A DNA stretch of 53,690 bases from Alphaproteobacteria bacterium (GTDB lineage Bacteria > Pseudomonadota > Alphaproteobacteria > Caulobacterales > Aquidulcibacteraceae): NCBI GenBank assembly GCA_018971945.1, contig JAGWZH010000009.1, forward strand, positions 1 to 53,690, in the 5' to 3' direction. The notes beneath the pieces were generated by a model. It made no database searches. It was not told the origin of the DNA and saw nothing but the letters and a program-made list of their open reading frames with translations. The position numbers were made by a program, and so were the translations under genes. Below are positions 1 through 8,642 of the stretch, in pieces; within the stretch, counting starts at the first letter, position 1, and every line of letters starts with the position of its first letter.

Positions 1-90
1 TGGCGGACAGAGAGGGATTCGAACCCTCGATAGAGTTTCCCCTATACACGCGTTCCAGGCGTGCGCCTTCAACCACTCGGCCACCTGTCC
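1..90 (-). tRNA. tRNA-Ser (anticodon GGA)
   Basis: The reverse strand folds as a class II tRNA. The acceptor stem is GGACAGG paired with TCTGTCC, followed by discriminator G and an encoded CCA at positions 3-1. The anticodon stem CACGC/GCGTG encloses loop CTGGAAC, which gives anticodon GGA for UCC/UCU serine codons. A long variable arm and the TTCGAAT T-loop are present. The gene is complete and flush with the window start, so anything downstream of it cannot be seen. Confidence 0.95.
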
Positions 91-327
91 GTTCGTCGAG
101 GCGGCAAGTGGGCCCTCTCGAAGAAGTCGGGTTGATACAAAGCGCCGGGCCTGGTGGCAAGCGGGGCGGACAGGCGGTGGCGAACTGTTCTGGCGCGGAT
201 TGGGAGGGGGAGAGACGGAGCGCAAGAGGCCACGTGGCGAGAGAGGGGCGCTACCCAAGAGGGGGCTGGCGCCTGAACGCGGCGCGCCTACTTTCCTTCT
301 TTCAGGAGCCGCTCTGGGAGCCCGCAA

Positions 328-981
328 ATGTTTGCCCGCGTCGACAAGACCCGTATGATCGCTCAATCTGAAGCCCTGCCGGGCAGGGCCGTCGCCATTA
401 AGACTGCGCCAACCCACGCCGTTAACGGCGCCCCCATCTATCCGCCATTTCCCGCTGGCGTCGAAGAGGCAGTCTTTGGCATGGGCTGTTTTTGGGGCGC
501 GGAACGCAAATTCTGGCAGGCGCCAGGGGTTGTTTCCACTGCTGTCGGATATGCAGGCGGGTACACGCCTAATCCTACTTATGAAGAGGTCTGCTCCGGT
601 CGGACGGGGCATACCGAGGTCGTCCGCATGTGGTTCGATCCAGCAAAGGTCAGCTACGGAAGCCTGCTCAAGCTTTTCTTCGAAAACCACGATCCCACCC
701 AAGGCATGCGCCAGGGCGGGGACGTTGGCACGCAGTACCGCAGCGCGATTTACACCACGACGCCCGCACAAGCCGAGCAGGCCGCCGCCGCCCGCGACGC
801 CTACGCGGCGTCATTGGCCAAAGCGGGCTTCGGGGCGATCACTACAGAACTGTGCTCTGCCCCAGCGTTCTACTATGCCGAGGATTATCATCAGCAGTAT
901 CTGCACAAAAACCCGAACGGTTATTGCGGTCTGGGAGGCACAGGGGTCGCCTGCACGATCGGTGTCGGCGTCCCAAGCTGA
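328..981 (+). CDS. msrA: Peptide methionine-S-sulfoxide reductase MsrA
   Basis: This enzyme reduces methionine-S-sulfoxide in proteins, using thioredoxin for recycling. The hallmark GCFWG motif puts the catalytic cysteine at residue 54. The C-terminal segment YCGLGG...AC carries two cysteines (about 200 and 209) that match the resolving cysteines of three-Cys MsrA enzymes. The 217-aa length is normal, including about 40 residues before the domain. GGGAG lies just upstream of the ATG. A second in-frame ATG at 355 is possible but would not affect the domain. The gene stands alone, convergent with the next gene, with a 4-nt gap between stops. Confidence 0.95.
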   Translation: MFARVDKTRMIAQSEALPGRAVAIKTAPTHAVNGAPIYPPFPAGVEEAVFGMGCFWGAERKFWQAPGVVSTAVGYAGGYTPNPTYEEVCSGRTGHTEVVRMWFDPAKVSYGSLLKLFFENHDPTQGMRQGGDVGTQYRSAIYTTTPAQAEQAAAARDAYAASLAKAGFGAITTELCSAPAFYYAEDYHQQYLHKNPNGYCGLGGTGVACTIGVGVPS

Positions 982-985
982 GCTC

Positions 986-2101
986 TCAGGACGGCCAGCG
1001 TAAGCCGATGCGTTTGCGCTGCTGCAGGGCCGCCTGAGCGCGCTGCAGCGCTCGGGCTGCCACTTCGGCGTGCTGCAGGCTTTCGGTGGCGCGTAGCGCA
1101 TCCATCGCGATTTGCAGGCGGGAGACAGACTCCTCGAGTTTGTCGCGGGCGCCCTCGCGCTCGCCAAGGGCCAACAGCGCACGGCCGATTTCCTGTTGTG
1201 ACGCGCCCCAGGCCCCGGGGTCTTGGCTGCGGTCCACCCGGTCGAGATAGTGTTGCCGGGCGGCGAGCGCCTTCTCGAGCCAACGGACCTGGCCGCCCCG
1301 TTCGCCCAGGCTCAGCGCGCCTGACGCGAAGTCGTTCAAAATCTCCATCAGAAGCGTCTCTGAGACGCCGAGGTCCCGCTCTTGGGTTAGAGCGTCCAGG
1401 TTCTCCACGATCGGCTGCAGCTTTTCTGGTTTGTAGTCCTGCGGCCGGTTCAGAACAGGCCGGGCGCGGCGGGCGCAAGCAAACGCGAAGGCCTGCGCCA
1501 CCGACATATTGTCCTGTGGCCGACGCCATTGGAGCGTGATGGCGCTCAAATCTGGGGATCGACCATAAGAGGGAGCTTCCACAAGGCGCAGGTCAAGCTG
1601 CCCGGTCCACATGTTGCGCCGGCCCCAAACCACGACGTCCGCCGCGGTGCGCTCAAGCACTTCGCAGGCCGCCACCGCCAGCCGGCGTCGTTTCTCAGGG
1701 TGGGCGTTCATCGACACGAGCCCGAGGCGTATCGGGAAGAGGTCGATCTGGACTTCGGACTGGAAAGCGAAGCGGCCGAAATGCGCTTGGACAGCCTCTC
1801 GCATTTTTTGGCGCAGGCGGCCGTCGGCACCCTCGATTTGACCGATTAGGATGAGGGCTCGATGGTCCTTGTTGCGCTTCAGCCCCTGCGCCCGCAAGGC
1901 CACCCTGGCCGCGGAGCTGGCCTTCATCATGCCGTAAATGATCCAAAACGCGGCGATCAGCAAAGCCGACAGAGCCATGGACAGAAAGCCCATGACGACG
2001 CTCGGATATTGAATGAACGCCTCGCGGAGTTGGCGGGGCGCCAACGCCATCAAGAACTCCACCCATCCGCCGCTGGCTGCTTCGATCATTGCATCATCCA
2101 T
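986..2101 (-). CDS. Unknown single-pass membrane protein with helical C-terminus
   Basis: I do not recognise a family for this 371-aa protein. One clear membrane helix lies at about residues 34-60. It is followed by a basic stretch and a mixed alpha/beta region (about 80-200) that includes VVVWGRRNMW. The C-terminal half (about 230-360) is Ala/Leu/Glu-rich and helical, with a look of tetratricopeptide-like repeats. That suggests a membrane-tethered domain and a helical scaffold on the cytoplasmic side. It lies 79 nt downstream of another unknown membrane protein on the same strand, so the two may be co-transcribed. The function cannot be assigned. Confidence 0.6.
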   Translation of the reverse strand: MDDAMIEAASGGWVEFLMALAPRQLREAFIQYPSVVMGFLSMALSALLIAAFWIIYGMMKASSAARVALRAQGLKRNKDHRALILIGQIEGADGRLRQKMREAVQAHFGRFAFQSEVQIDLFPIRLGLVSMNAHPEKRRRLAVAACEVLERTAADVVVWGRRNMWTGQLDLRLVEAPSYGRSPDLSAITLQWRRPQDNMSVAQAFAFACARRARPVLNRPQDYKPEKLQPIVENLDALTQERDLGVSETLLMEILNDFASGALSLGERGGQVRWLEKALAARQHYLDRVDRSQDPGAWGASQQEIGRALLALGEREGARDKLEESVSRLQIAMDALRATESLQHAEVAARALQRAQAALQQRKRIGLRWPS

Positions 2102-2180
2102 GGCCTACGCAAGCCCTCAGCCATAGCAGAGCCAAGGGCCGCGACACAAGGACGCCGCCGCAGAGACGATAAAAGCGCGG

Positions 2181-2840
2181 TCAGCGATTTCGCCTTTGAG
2201 GCGAGCGGGGCGCCGCGTCGTTGGCAGCTTTTGAGGGGTCCGACGTCCCGCTTTTCCGCAGCTGCGCCCGCAAAGGGGGTGCGTTTGGGGCCAAGGGCCG
2301 CCGACGCTCGAGTTGAGGTTCCATCGGCGTCGGTGGCGGCGGTGGCGCCATCGGCCGCGGACGAACCGGGGCGCGCGCCGCCCGCAGACCTGGGGCTTTG
2401 GCCGCGCTCCTCCGAGTGAAGATCCAGACCAGAAGGGCGAAAACCGGAGCGAAACCCAAAGGCGCAAGCGCCAAGCCGAGCATGGCGTCCCGCCGCGCCG
2501 AGGTCCATGACTCCCAAGCTTGATCAAGACGCGCCTGCGCCGCGGCCATCACGGCATCGTCTTGGAGGCAAGAGGGATAGGTATCGACGAGAGCCGGATC
2601 GAGGGGTTCAAAGCGCGGCATCCAGGTGGCCCAATAGGGCGCGCCGTGCTGGGCGAGCGGGCCGATTTCGGCGGGAAGAGACGCCGTATCTGGGGCCCGC
2701 TGGGTTGTGAAGGCCGCGCAGAGCTGTTCCCGATTGGGATTAAGCGGGGGAGCGTCGGCTAAGACGACAACCGCGCCCACGGCCCAGACAAGGGCGCAGA
2801 GCACGCTGTAGGCGCACGCCCAGTTTCCCGCCCGTCCCAT
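2181..2840 (-). CDS. Unknown membrane protein with Pro/Arg-rich tail
   Basis: A 219-aa protein with two hydrophobic segments: an N-terminal one at about 8-30 that could be a signal anchor, and a second at about 118-140. The segment between them has a few cysteines and aromatic residues and is probably periplasmic. The last 70 residues are very rich in Pro, Arg and Ala, including a run of six prolines, and are probably disordered and cytoplasmic. AGGGCGAGCG directly precedes the ATG. No family is recognised. It probably shares a transcript with the 371-aa membrane protein downstream. Confidence 0.55.
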   Translation of the reverse strand: MGRAGNWACAYSVLCALVWAVGAVVVLADAPPLNPNREQLCAAFTTQRAPDTASLPAEIGPLAQHGAPYWATWMPRFEPLDPALVDTYPSCLQDDAVMAAAQARLDQAWESWTSARRDAMLGLALAPLGFAPVFALLVWIFTRRSAAKAPGLRAARAPVRPRPMAPPPPPTPMEPQLERRRPLAPNAPPLRAQLRKSGTSDPSKAANDAAPRSPQRRNR

Positions 2841-2954
2841 CGCTCGCCCTGCCGCTCGGTCCGCTTGGACCCCTATCTATCGACGAACTCAAGATAACGC
2901 CGACGGCCTAAGGTTTGGTTCATGAGCCTAGCCAATCGTCCTTAATGGAGCCGC

Positions 2955-3614
2955 CTAACGGCGGTCTGGACTGGCGAACTGGTCGGCCATTCCCGCCGCG
3001 GCCTGCCCCATCTCTGCAGCATCGATGACCGCAGCCCCGGGCGGCGGCTCGAACAGGCTCGGATCTTGCGGGCCCCGCCGCACCGAAATCGCCTGCCAAA
3101 CAAGCCGTTCGTCTTCGAAAGCCTGCAGCATGACCCCGTCCGGAGCGATGCAGGCGCGTCCAGCGCGGCCCGCGCCTGTGTTCGGGTTCTCAAACAGACT
3201 GCCTCTTTCCCCTGCGACGGCGCAGTCCCCGACTCTGCTCAGATCGGCCCCTGCGAGTGCTGCGTCCGGGAGGGATGGGGCGGCGTCGGCGGGAACGCGG
3301 ACCACGAGGTCATCCCCTAATAGCCGCATAATCATCAGCGTCTCGGTCTCGCGAACAAGAAACACCGCCTCGCCGCGATGAGGGAGGCTCATCTCAAGCC
3401 GCGTCCGGCGGCCGTCGCGGATCAAAGCCAGAGGCAGGGGCGCTGATCCATCTTCTGGAAAAATCTGGGCGTCGACGCGATAGGCCGCCTGGAACAGGGG
3501 AGGTTGCACCATCTCGCCTGCGCCCGGGACGCTGCGTGTGGCGGTAGGGTCTTGCGCGCCGCAGGCGGCGACGGCGGCTGCGGCCAAAGCCGCAGTCAAC
3601 AGAGCCTTTGTCAT
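2955..3614 (-). CDS. Predicted lipoprotein of unknown function
   Basis: The 219-aa product starts with a short lipoprotein signal peptide ending in the lipobox-like AVAAC, so Cys18 should be lipidated. The rest is a soluble, probably beta-rich periplasmic domain in which strands alternate with charged turns (for example TRLEMSLPHRGEAVFLV). Two more cysteines lie in the middle of the protein. The style is similar to DUF4412-like carrier lipoproteins, but I cannot assign the family. The gene lies 21 nt behind the acyl-CoA synthetase stop on the same strand, which suggests one transcript. Confidence 0.6.
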   Translation of the reverse strand: MTKALLTAALAAAAVAACGAQDPTATRSVPGAGEMVQPPLFQAAYRVDAQIFPEDGSAPLPLALIRDGRRTRLEMSLPHRGEAVFLVRETETLMIMRLLGDDLVVRVPADAAPSLPDAALAGADLSRVGDCAVAGERGSLFENPNTGAGRAGRACIAPDGVMLQAFEDERLVWQAISVRRGPQDPSLFEPPPGAAVIDAAEMGQAAAGMADQFASPDRR

Positions 3615-3635
3615 GAGGCGATCATCATGAGCTTT

Positions 3636-5234
3636 TCAGCCGGCTGAGGCAAGCGCTCTCGCAGCCTCGTAATTGGCTTTGCCATTTGGACCTCGGGGGC
3701 ACCTCGTGGCGAAGATGATGTTCTTTGGGCTTTTATAGGGGGCCAGGGTCCGCCGCAGGTGCGCGACCAGCTCTTCCGCCGTGACCGGGGAGACCGTCTC
3801 CACCACTGCCGTTACCGCTTGGCCCCATTTTTCGTCCGCCATCCCGAACACCAAGGCGTCTTCAACGGCGGGATGGGTTTTGAGGGTTTCCTCCACCTCC
3901 TCGACGAAGACCTTCTCTCCGCCCGTATTGATGACCTGACTACCGCGGCCGATCAGGTTGATGGTCCCGTCCGCCTCGATGGTGGCGTAGTCCCCCGGCA
4001 CGGCGTAACGCGCGCCGTTGAATGTCATAAAGGTGCGGCCCGACTTTTCGGGATCTTTATAATAGCCGAGCGGGATCGGTCCCCCCCGGAAAATACGCCC
4101 GATATCTCCAGAGCCGGGCGTGACTTCTCGGCCGTCGTCGGTGATGACTTTGGTGCGAGCGTCCGCCATGAAGCGGGCAGGTGCAGCCCCTGCCGCCGCC
4201 GCCCCCGGCGTCGCCGCCATGCCCATACCCATCACTTCCGAAGAGCCCAATGCATCGAGCAGCATGGTCCCCGGCATGTGCTTGCCCAATAGCGCCTTGG
4301 CCTCTGAACTCCACATCGCGCCCGACGAAATGATCATTCGGGTCGCGCTCAAGTCCCAACGGTTAGGGTGGGCCTCGAGCGCGCGGGCGAGCGGCCGACC
4401 GAAGGCGTCGCCGACGATGGCGGCGACGGCCGTTTTGTGCGCTTGCATCGCATCGAGCGCGCTTTCCGCGTTGAAGCTTGCGCCCTCGGCGGTGACGACC
4501 GTTCCTCCGCGGAGGAGCTGATTGACCGCTATGAGATAACCCGCACCGTGCATCAAAGGCGCGCAAATGAGGGTGGGCATCCCTGTTTGCCCCTGACGCA
4601 AAAGCGCTTCAAAGGCCTCAAGGGTCTCCGGGGCTGGCATGCCCGGGGCCGGCGATCCGCCTCCCAGAGCAGCCCAAAGCTCTGTCTGCCGCCACATCAC
4701 CCCTTTTGGCAGACCGGTGGTGCCGCCGGTATAGATGAAGAGCAAATCGTCCTGGCCGAACCGCCGCTCCGGCGCCGGTCGGCCGAGTGCGACGAGCGTC
4801 TCGTAGGCTTGGGCGAAACGCTGCGGCAAGCCTGCGTCGCTCACCTCCACAAACAGGCGCACCTTCTGCAGCCGCGGCCGCAAGGCGGCCACTTGGGGAG
4901 CAAACTCCTCTGCATAGACGATGACTTCAGCGTCGGAATTGTCGAAAATATAGAAGAGTTCGTTTTCCGTGTAGCGGTAGTTGACATTGACGTGGGTTAG
5001 CCCGGCCTTCCAGCAGGCGGCTGAGGTTTCCAGATACTCCATCCGGTTGCGCATATAGTGCGCGACCTTTGCGCCGGGCGGCGCGCCTGCCTCGACAAAC
5101 GCGCCCGCCAGGGCGTCCGAGCGTCCCTTTAATTCCCCCCAGGTGCGAACCAGCGGCCCATGCGCGAGCGCTGGTTTTCCGGGGTCCATCACCTGTTCCG
5201 CCACTGCCAACACCGCCGCAAATGGCCAGGACAT
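3636..5234 (-). CDS. AMP-forming acyl-CoA synthetase (fatty-acid-CoA ligase family)
   Basis: A 532-aa member of the ANL adenylating superfamily. It activates a carboxylic acid with ATP and transfers it to CoA. The A3 P-loop YTGGTTGLPKG lies at about residues 168-178. The downstream region has LGSSE and the hinge-type GRGSQVINTGGEKV. The C-terminus has PNGKANY with the catalytic lysine. The start is the ATG at 5234, because AAGGAGG precedes it at proper spacing; the TTG one codon upstream is less likely. Chain length and substrate cannot be read from sequence; family relatives act on medium or long fatty acids and on terpenoid or steroid acids. It is divergent from thiE. Confidence 0.88.
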   Translation of the reverse strand: MSWPFAAVLAVAEQVMDPGKPALAHGPLVRTWGELKGRSDALAGAFVEAGAPPGAKVAHYMRNRMEYLETSAACWKAGLTHVNVNYRYTENELFYIFDNSDAEVIVYAEEFAPQVAALRPRLQKVRLFVEVSDAGLPQRFAQAYETLVALGRPAPERRFGQDDLLFIYTGGTTGLPKGVMWRQTELWAALGGGSPAPGMPAPETLEAFEALLRQGQTGMPTLICAPLMHGAGYLIAVNQLLRGGTVVTAEGASFNAESALDAMQAHKTAVAAIVGDAFGRPLARALEAHPNRWDLSATRMIISSGAMWSSEAKALLGKHMPGTMLLDALGSSEVMGMGMAATPGAAAAGAAPARFMADARTKVITDDGREVTPGSGDIGRIFRGGPIPLGYYKDPEKSGRTFMTFNGARYAVPGDYATIEADGTINLIGRGSQVINTGGEKVFVEEVEETLKTHPAVEDALVFGMADEKWGQAVTAVVETVSPVTAEELVAHLRRTLAPYKSPKNIIFATRCPRGPNGKANYEAARALASAG

Positions 5235-5332
5235 CAACGCCTCCTTCAGGTTTATTACGCGCGCTCTTCGCTTCTCGCTGGCTCGATGATAGAGCGTCTC
5301 GCCGGCCCGGGTAGGGTTAAGGAAGGGATCGC

Positions 5333-5968
5333 GTGAAGGACAGACCTGCTACACAATTATATTTGATCAGTCCGCCGACGATCGTGGTAGCGGACTTCGC
5401 CCGCGCGCTCCAGGAGGCGCTGGCGGCAGGCCCAGTCGCGGCGTTTCAGTTGCGTTTGAAAAATCTGCCTGATGATGCGGTGACGGCCGCCGCGGAGGCG
5501 CTCGCACCGATTGTGCAGGGCGCTGGGACCGCGTTCATCCTGAATGATCGGCCCGACTTGGCCGCCCGCGTCGGCGCCGATGGGGTGCACATCGGCCAAG
5601 AGGACGCGTCTTACCCGGAAGCGCGCCGCTGGGTGGGCGAGAGCGGGATCGTCGGCGTGACTTGCCACGACAGCCGTCATCTGGCCATGGAAGCCGCTGA
5701 GGCGGGCGCTGACTACGTCGCCTTCGGGGCCTTTTTTCCCAGTCCCACTAAAATGCCGAAGACCGCCGCCGCCCCTGAGCTTCTTTCTTGGTGGCAGGAG
5801 ATCATGGAGGTCCCCTGTGTCGCGATTGGTGGGATGACGGTCGAGAACGCGCGAGACATCGCCGAATCGGGAGCAGATTTTGTGGCCGTCAGCGCTGGTG
5901 TGTGGGGTCACAGGGAAGGGCCCGCCGAGGCGGTGAGAGCCTTCAACCGGATCTTTCGCTGCGGGTGA
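5333..5968 (+). CDS. thiE: Thiamine-phosphate synthase ThiE
   Basis: This enzyme joins the HMP pyrimidine pyrophosphate and the thiazole phosphate to form thiamine phosphate. The 211-aa TIM-barrel shows the family signatures: QLRLKN near the N-terminus, the GADGVHIGQED segment, VGVTCH, YVAFGAFFPSPTK for phosphate contacts, and AIGGM near the end. The start is GTG, chosen because AAGGAAGGG precedes it. No TPP riboswitch signature is visible in the 98-nt gap to the divergent acyl-CoA synthetase, and no other thi gene is in the window. It could be a ThiE-like paralogue such as TenI, but the motifs fit the synthase. Confidence 0.87.
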   Translation: MKDRPATQLYLISPPTIVVADFARALQEALAAGPVAAFQLRLKNLPDDAVTAAAEALAPIVQGAGTAFILNDRPDLAARVGADGVHIGQEDASYPEARRWVGESGIVGVTCHDSRHLAMEAAEAGADYVAFGAFFPSPTKMPKTAAAPELLSWWQEIMEVPCVAIGGMTVENARDIAESGADFVAVSAGVWGHREGPAEAVRAFNRIFRCG

Positions 5969-6047
5969 GGCGCAGTTTGCCGACGAACCGAAGACAACCC
6001 CCGCTGTGCGCTTTGCCCGCGATCCCCTTCGTCTGAGACCCAAGACT

Positions 6048-7070
6048 TTAGGGGGTTGCTTGTTCCAACGCCAGGCTCCACCGCCCCTGGCTCGCCAAGC
6101 TGTTCATCTTGGCCCGGTGCAGAAACGCAGCCTGGGCTGCAGGGACGTTGTCCGCCTTGCCGCGCCACGCTTTTTGGGGAGCGGCTTGAAGCGCCCGTCC
6201 ATAAGAGAAGGTCATCGGCCAGGGAAACCCGCCAATTTCGTTCATGCGGTTGAGGTGGGCCGTGGCCTCCACATCCGACTGGCCGCCTGAGAGATAGGCG
6301 ACGCCTGGCGTCGCCGACGGCACAGTGAGTTTAAGGCAAGCGATGGTCTTCTCGGCCACCTCGTCGACGTTCGCCTGCTTGGCGCACTTCTTTCCTGCGA
6401 TCACCATATTGGGCTTCAGCACGATCCCCTCGAGTTGGACCCGATGCTCGAAAAGCTCGCTGAAGACTTCCTTGAGCACCGTGGCGGTAACCTCAAAGCA
6501 GCGGTCGATGTCGTGGGAGCCGTCCATAAGAACTTCAGGCTCCACAATGGGAACGATGTCGGCGGCTTGGCACAGGCCTGCATAGCGCGCCAGCGCCTGG
6601 GCGTTGGCGCGGATCGCTCCACGGCTTGGCACGCCCGTGTCGATGTCGATCACCGCCCGCCATTTCGCAAAGCGGGCCCCCCGTTCATGATATTTAGGGA
6701 GCCGCCTGGAAAGATTGTCGAGTCCCCGGGTGATGGTCTCCCGGCCAAAGCCGGGCAGGGTCTCGGTCCCCTCGTCCACTTTGACGCCCGGGATTGCGCC
6801 CGCCGCCTCGATCAATGTGACCAGGGGGACTCCGTCGGCGGCGGCCTGCCAGATCGTTTCATCGTAAAGGATGACGCCGGACACAAAGCTCATCGCTTCT
6901 TTTGAACGGAAAATGAGCTCGCGATAGTCTCGGCGGTTGTCCTCGGTGTTCTCCACACCGATGGCGTCGAACCTTTTTTTGATTGTTCCGGTACTTTCGT
7001 CCGCGGCGAGAATCCCGCGGCCTGGGGCAACCATCGCGGTCGCGACCGAATTCAAGGCGTCGAGATTCAT
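6048..7070 (-). CDS. Fructose-bisphosphate aldolase, class I
   Basis: This enzyme cleaves fructose-1,6-bisphosphate to two triose phosphates in glycolysis and gluconeogenesis through a Schiff-base lysine. The 340-aa protein shows ILAADESTGTIKKR near the N-terminus, the substrate loop, VPIVEPEVLMDG, the Schiff-base segment EGIVLKPNM, and LSGGQSDVEAT. It is the eukaryote-like class I fold also found in alphaproteobacteria. The open frame extends to 7304, but the true start is the ATG at 7070, preceded by CCAGGAGGGGG. It converges on thiE with a 79-nt gap. Confidence 0.95.
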   Translation of the reverse strand: MNLDALNSVATAMVAPGRGILAADESTGTIKKRFDAIGVENTEDNRRDYRELIFRSKEAMSFVSGVILYDETIWQAAADGVPLVTLIEAAGAIPGVKVDEGTETLPGFGRETITRGLDNLSRRLPKYHERGARFAKWRAVIDIDTGVPSRGAIRANAQALARYAGLCQAADIVPIVEPEVLMDGSHDIDRCFEVTATVLKEVFSELFEHRVQLEGIVLKPNMVIAGKKCAKQANVDEVAEKTIACLKLTVPSATPGVAYLSGGQSDVEATAHLNRMNEIGGFPWPMTFSYGRALQAAPQKAWRGKADNVPAAQAAFLHRAKMNSLASQGRWSLALEQATP

Positions 7071-7321
7071 CGCTTCCCCCTCCTGGCAAACCTGTGATTG
7101 CGTGCGGCCGGCCTTTTGCCTGCTGGCGCAGAAGACGTCCAGGGGGGATCGCGCGGCGCGCGAACCCATGGCGGAAGCGCAACACGTGATTTGACAGACG
7201 GCGGCATCCCCTGATTCCTCGCATGGCTGCCAATTGACGTCGGCAGGATTGACACCACCTGTGCGCTGCAACGTGCGGAAAGCCAGCAGTGGCGCCGACG
7301 CCAAACCGTGAAGGATCCCTT

Positions 7322-7876
7322 ATGCGCGCTTTCCTGTTCGCCTGCGCCGCCGCGCTCGCTTTGTCGGCCTGTTCCCAGCCGCCGGCCCCGCCGACGATGG
7401 GGCCGGAGGCGGCCTCCACCCCCGAACCGACCAGGGTGCAGCTCACGGTGACGCAGGGCTGGACCAGGGCCACCCCGGCAGGCGCGCAGGCGGCTGGCGG
7501 TTATCTCGTGATAGAGAACCCGACCCTTGAAGCCGATCGTCTGACCGCGGTTTCTTCGCCGCGGGCCGCCGCCTTGGAAATCCATGAAATGGCCGATGTC
7601 GGGGGCGTTATGACTATGCGTGCCATCCAGGGTTTGGATATTCCGGCCACGGGCCAAGTCAGCCTTCAGCCAGGCGGCCTGCACCTGATGTTCAGCGGCG
7701 TGACCGAGCCTTTCACGGCCGGCGAGGCCATTCCGGTGGCGCTGACCTTCCAGAACGCTGGGGTGGTTGAGACCGTCCTTGAAGTCCGGCCCATCGAAGG
7801 CGGGACGCCCGCCGACGCCGCAGCCGCTGCTCAGCCTGAGGGCGAAGCTGCCGTGGCTGGCGCCCCCGGTCAGTAG
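7322..7876 (+). CDS. Copper chaperone PCu(A)C-domain lipoprotein
   Basis: A 184-aa exported copper-binding protein. The signal peptide ends with the lipobox LSAC, so it should be anchored by Cys17. The PCuAC domain (about 40-160) carries the expected His/Met copper ligands: HEM followed about ten residues later by MTM, then LHLM. Such proteins deliver Cu(I) to the CuA centre of cytochrome oxidase, usually together with SCO proteins. A SCO gene follows after 3 nt, which strongly supports that role. The start at 7322 fits the AAGGA upstream; earlier in-frame codons would spoil the signal peptide. The tail is Ala/Glu/Pro-rich and probably disordered. Confidence 0.9.
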   Translation: MRAFLFACAAALALSACSQPPAPPTMGPEAASTPEPTRVQLTVTQGWTRATPAGAQAAGGYLVIENPTLEADRLTAVSSPRAAALEIHEMADVGGVMTMRAIQGLDIPATGQVSLQPGGLHLMFSGVTEPFTAGEAIPVALTFQNAGVVETVLEVRPIEGGTPADAAAAAQPEGEAAVAGAPGQ

Positions 7877-7879
7877 GCG

Positions 7880-8497
7880 ATGCTGCGCGCGGTTCAGATC
7901 GGGTTGTGGGCGTTGGCGGCGGCGGCGGTGGGCGTCTTGGCTTATCTGCAGTGGGAGCGTTCCCCGAGCCCGGAGCGCTCGGTCGCCGAAGACGTCGTCG
8001 CTCTCATGAACGGGGACGTCGTGGTGGGTGGTGCGTTCCGTCTGATCGATCAGAGCGGGCGGCCCTTCACCGAAGCTGATCTCGTCGGTCGGCCCACAGC
8101 TCTGTTTTTCGGCTTTATCACTTGCCCTGATATCTGCCCGACGACCCTGGCCACCTTAGCCACGCTCAAAGCCCAGCTTGGGCCTCAGGGCGATGATATC
8201 CAGGTCGTCTTCGTGACAGTCGATCCCGAACGCGACACGCCGGAGCAATTGTCGCTGTATTTGTCGAGTTTCTCGTTGCCAGTGATCGGATTGACCGGTG
8301 CCGAGACCGACTTGGCCGCCATGCGCGAGGCCTATTTCGCGCACGCAAGGCGGGTGCCGCTCGAGAGCGGCGGTTACACAATGGACCACACAAGTCTTCT
8401 CTATCTCCTCGACAGACAGGGTCGGTTTGTGGAGGTGAGGCCCTATGGCGAAGACCCCCAAGCCACACTCGCCGCCCTGAGAGCCCTGCTGACATGA
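7880..8497 (+). CDS. SCO1/SenC-family copper/thiol protein
   Basis: A 205-aa thioredoxin-fold protein anchored by an N-terminal helix (about residues 5-23). The redox and copper site is CPDICP with Cys82 and Cys86, and the third ligand His170 lies in DHTS. SCO proteins mature the CuA site of cytochrome c oxidase by reducing cysteines and passing copper. The gene lies 3 nt behind the PCuAC lipoprotein, so the two are one operon. No oxidase subunit genes are in the window; they must be elsewhere. Confidence 0.93.
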   Translation: MLRAVQIGLWALAAAAVGVLAYLQWERSPSPERSVAEDVVALMNGDVVVGGAFRLIDQSGRPFTEADLVGRPTALFFGFITCPDICPTTLATLATLKAQLGPQGDDIQVVFVTVDPERDTPEQLSLYLSSFSLPVIGLTGAETDLAAMREAYFAHARRVPLESGGYTMDHTSLLYLLDRQGRFVEVRPYGEDPQATLAALRALLT

Positions 8498-8536
8498 GCG
8501 GTTCTTGGTCGGTTCATGCGCCGCCTCGGCCGGGAG

Positions 8537-8559
8537 GCCGCCAGCGAGAAGCCGGCGGC
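8537..8559 (+). terminator. GC-rich hairpin after the copper operon
   Basis: GCCGCC and GGCGGC form a perfect 6-bp stem around an 11-nt loop, 40 nt after the SCO stop. No T-run follows, so this is a weak or factor-dependent terminator at best. It separates the copper operon from the TonB receptor gene. Confidence 0.3.
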
Positions 8560-8642
8560 TCGGCGCAAAGGCCTGCATCCGGCCGCGTTTCCCCCTACGT
8601 CGTCCGCTCCGCTGCCGCTCATCTTTGAATGAGGAACGCGCC

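Noticed and set aside
1-90. tRNA-Ser as attachment site for the integrase island
   Set aside because: The integrase lies 53 kb away with core-like genes between. No repeat of the tRNA 3' end is seen near the integrase.
5238-5332. TPP riboswitch upstream of thiE
   Set aside because: The gap is 98 nt or less and lacks the conserved TPP aptamer text such as CTGAGA. ThiE is preceded only by a normal Shine-Dalgarno.
5357-6043. Minus-strand frame of 228 codons across thiE
   Set aside because: The plus strand has a full ThiE with all motifs. The antisense frame is Arg/Gly-rich and motif-free.
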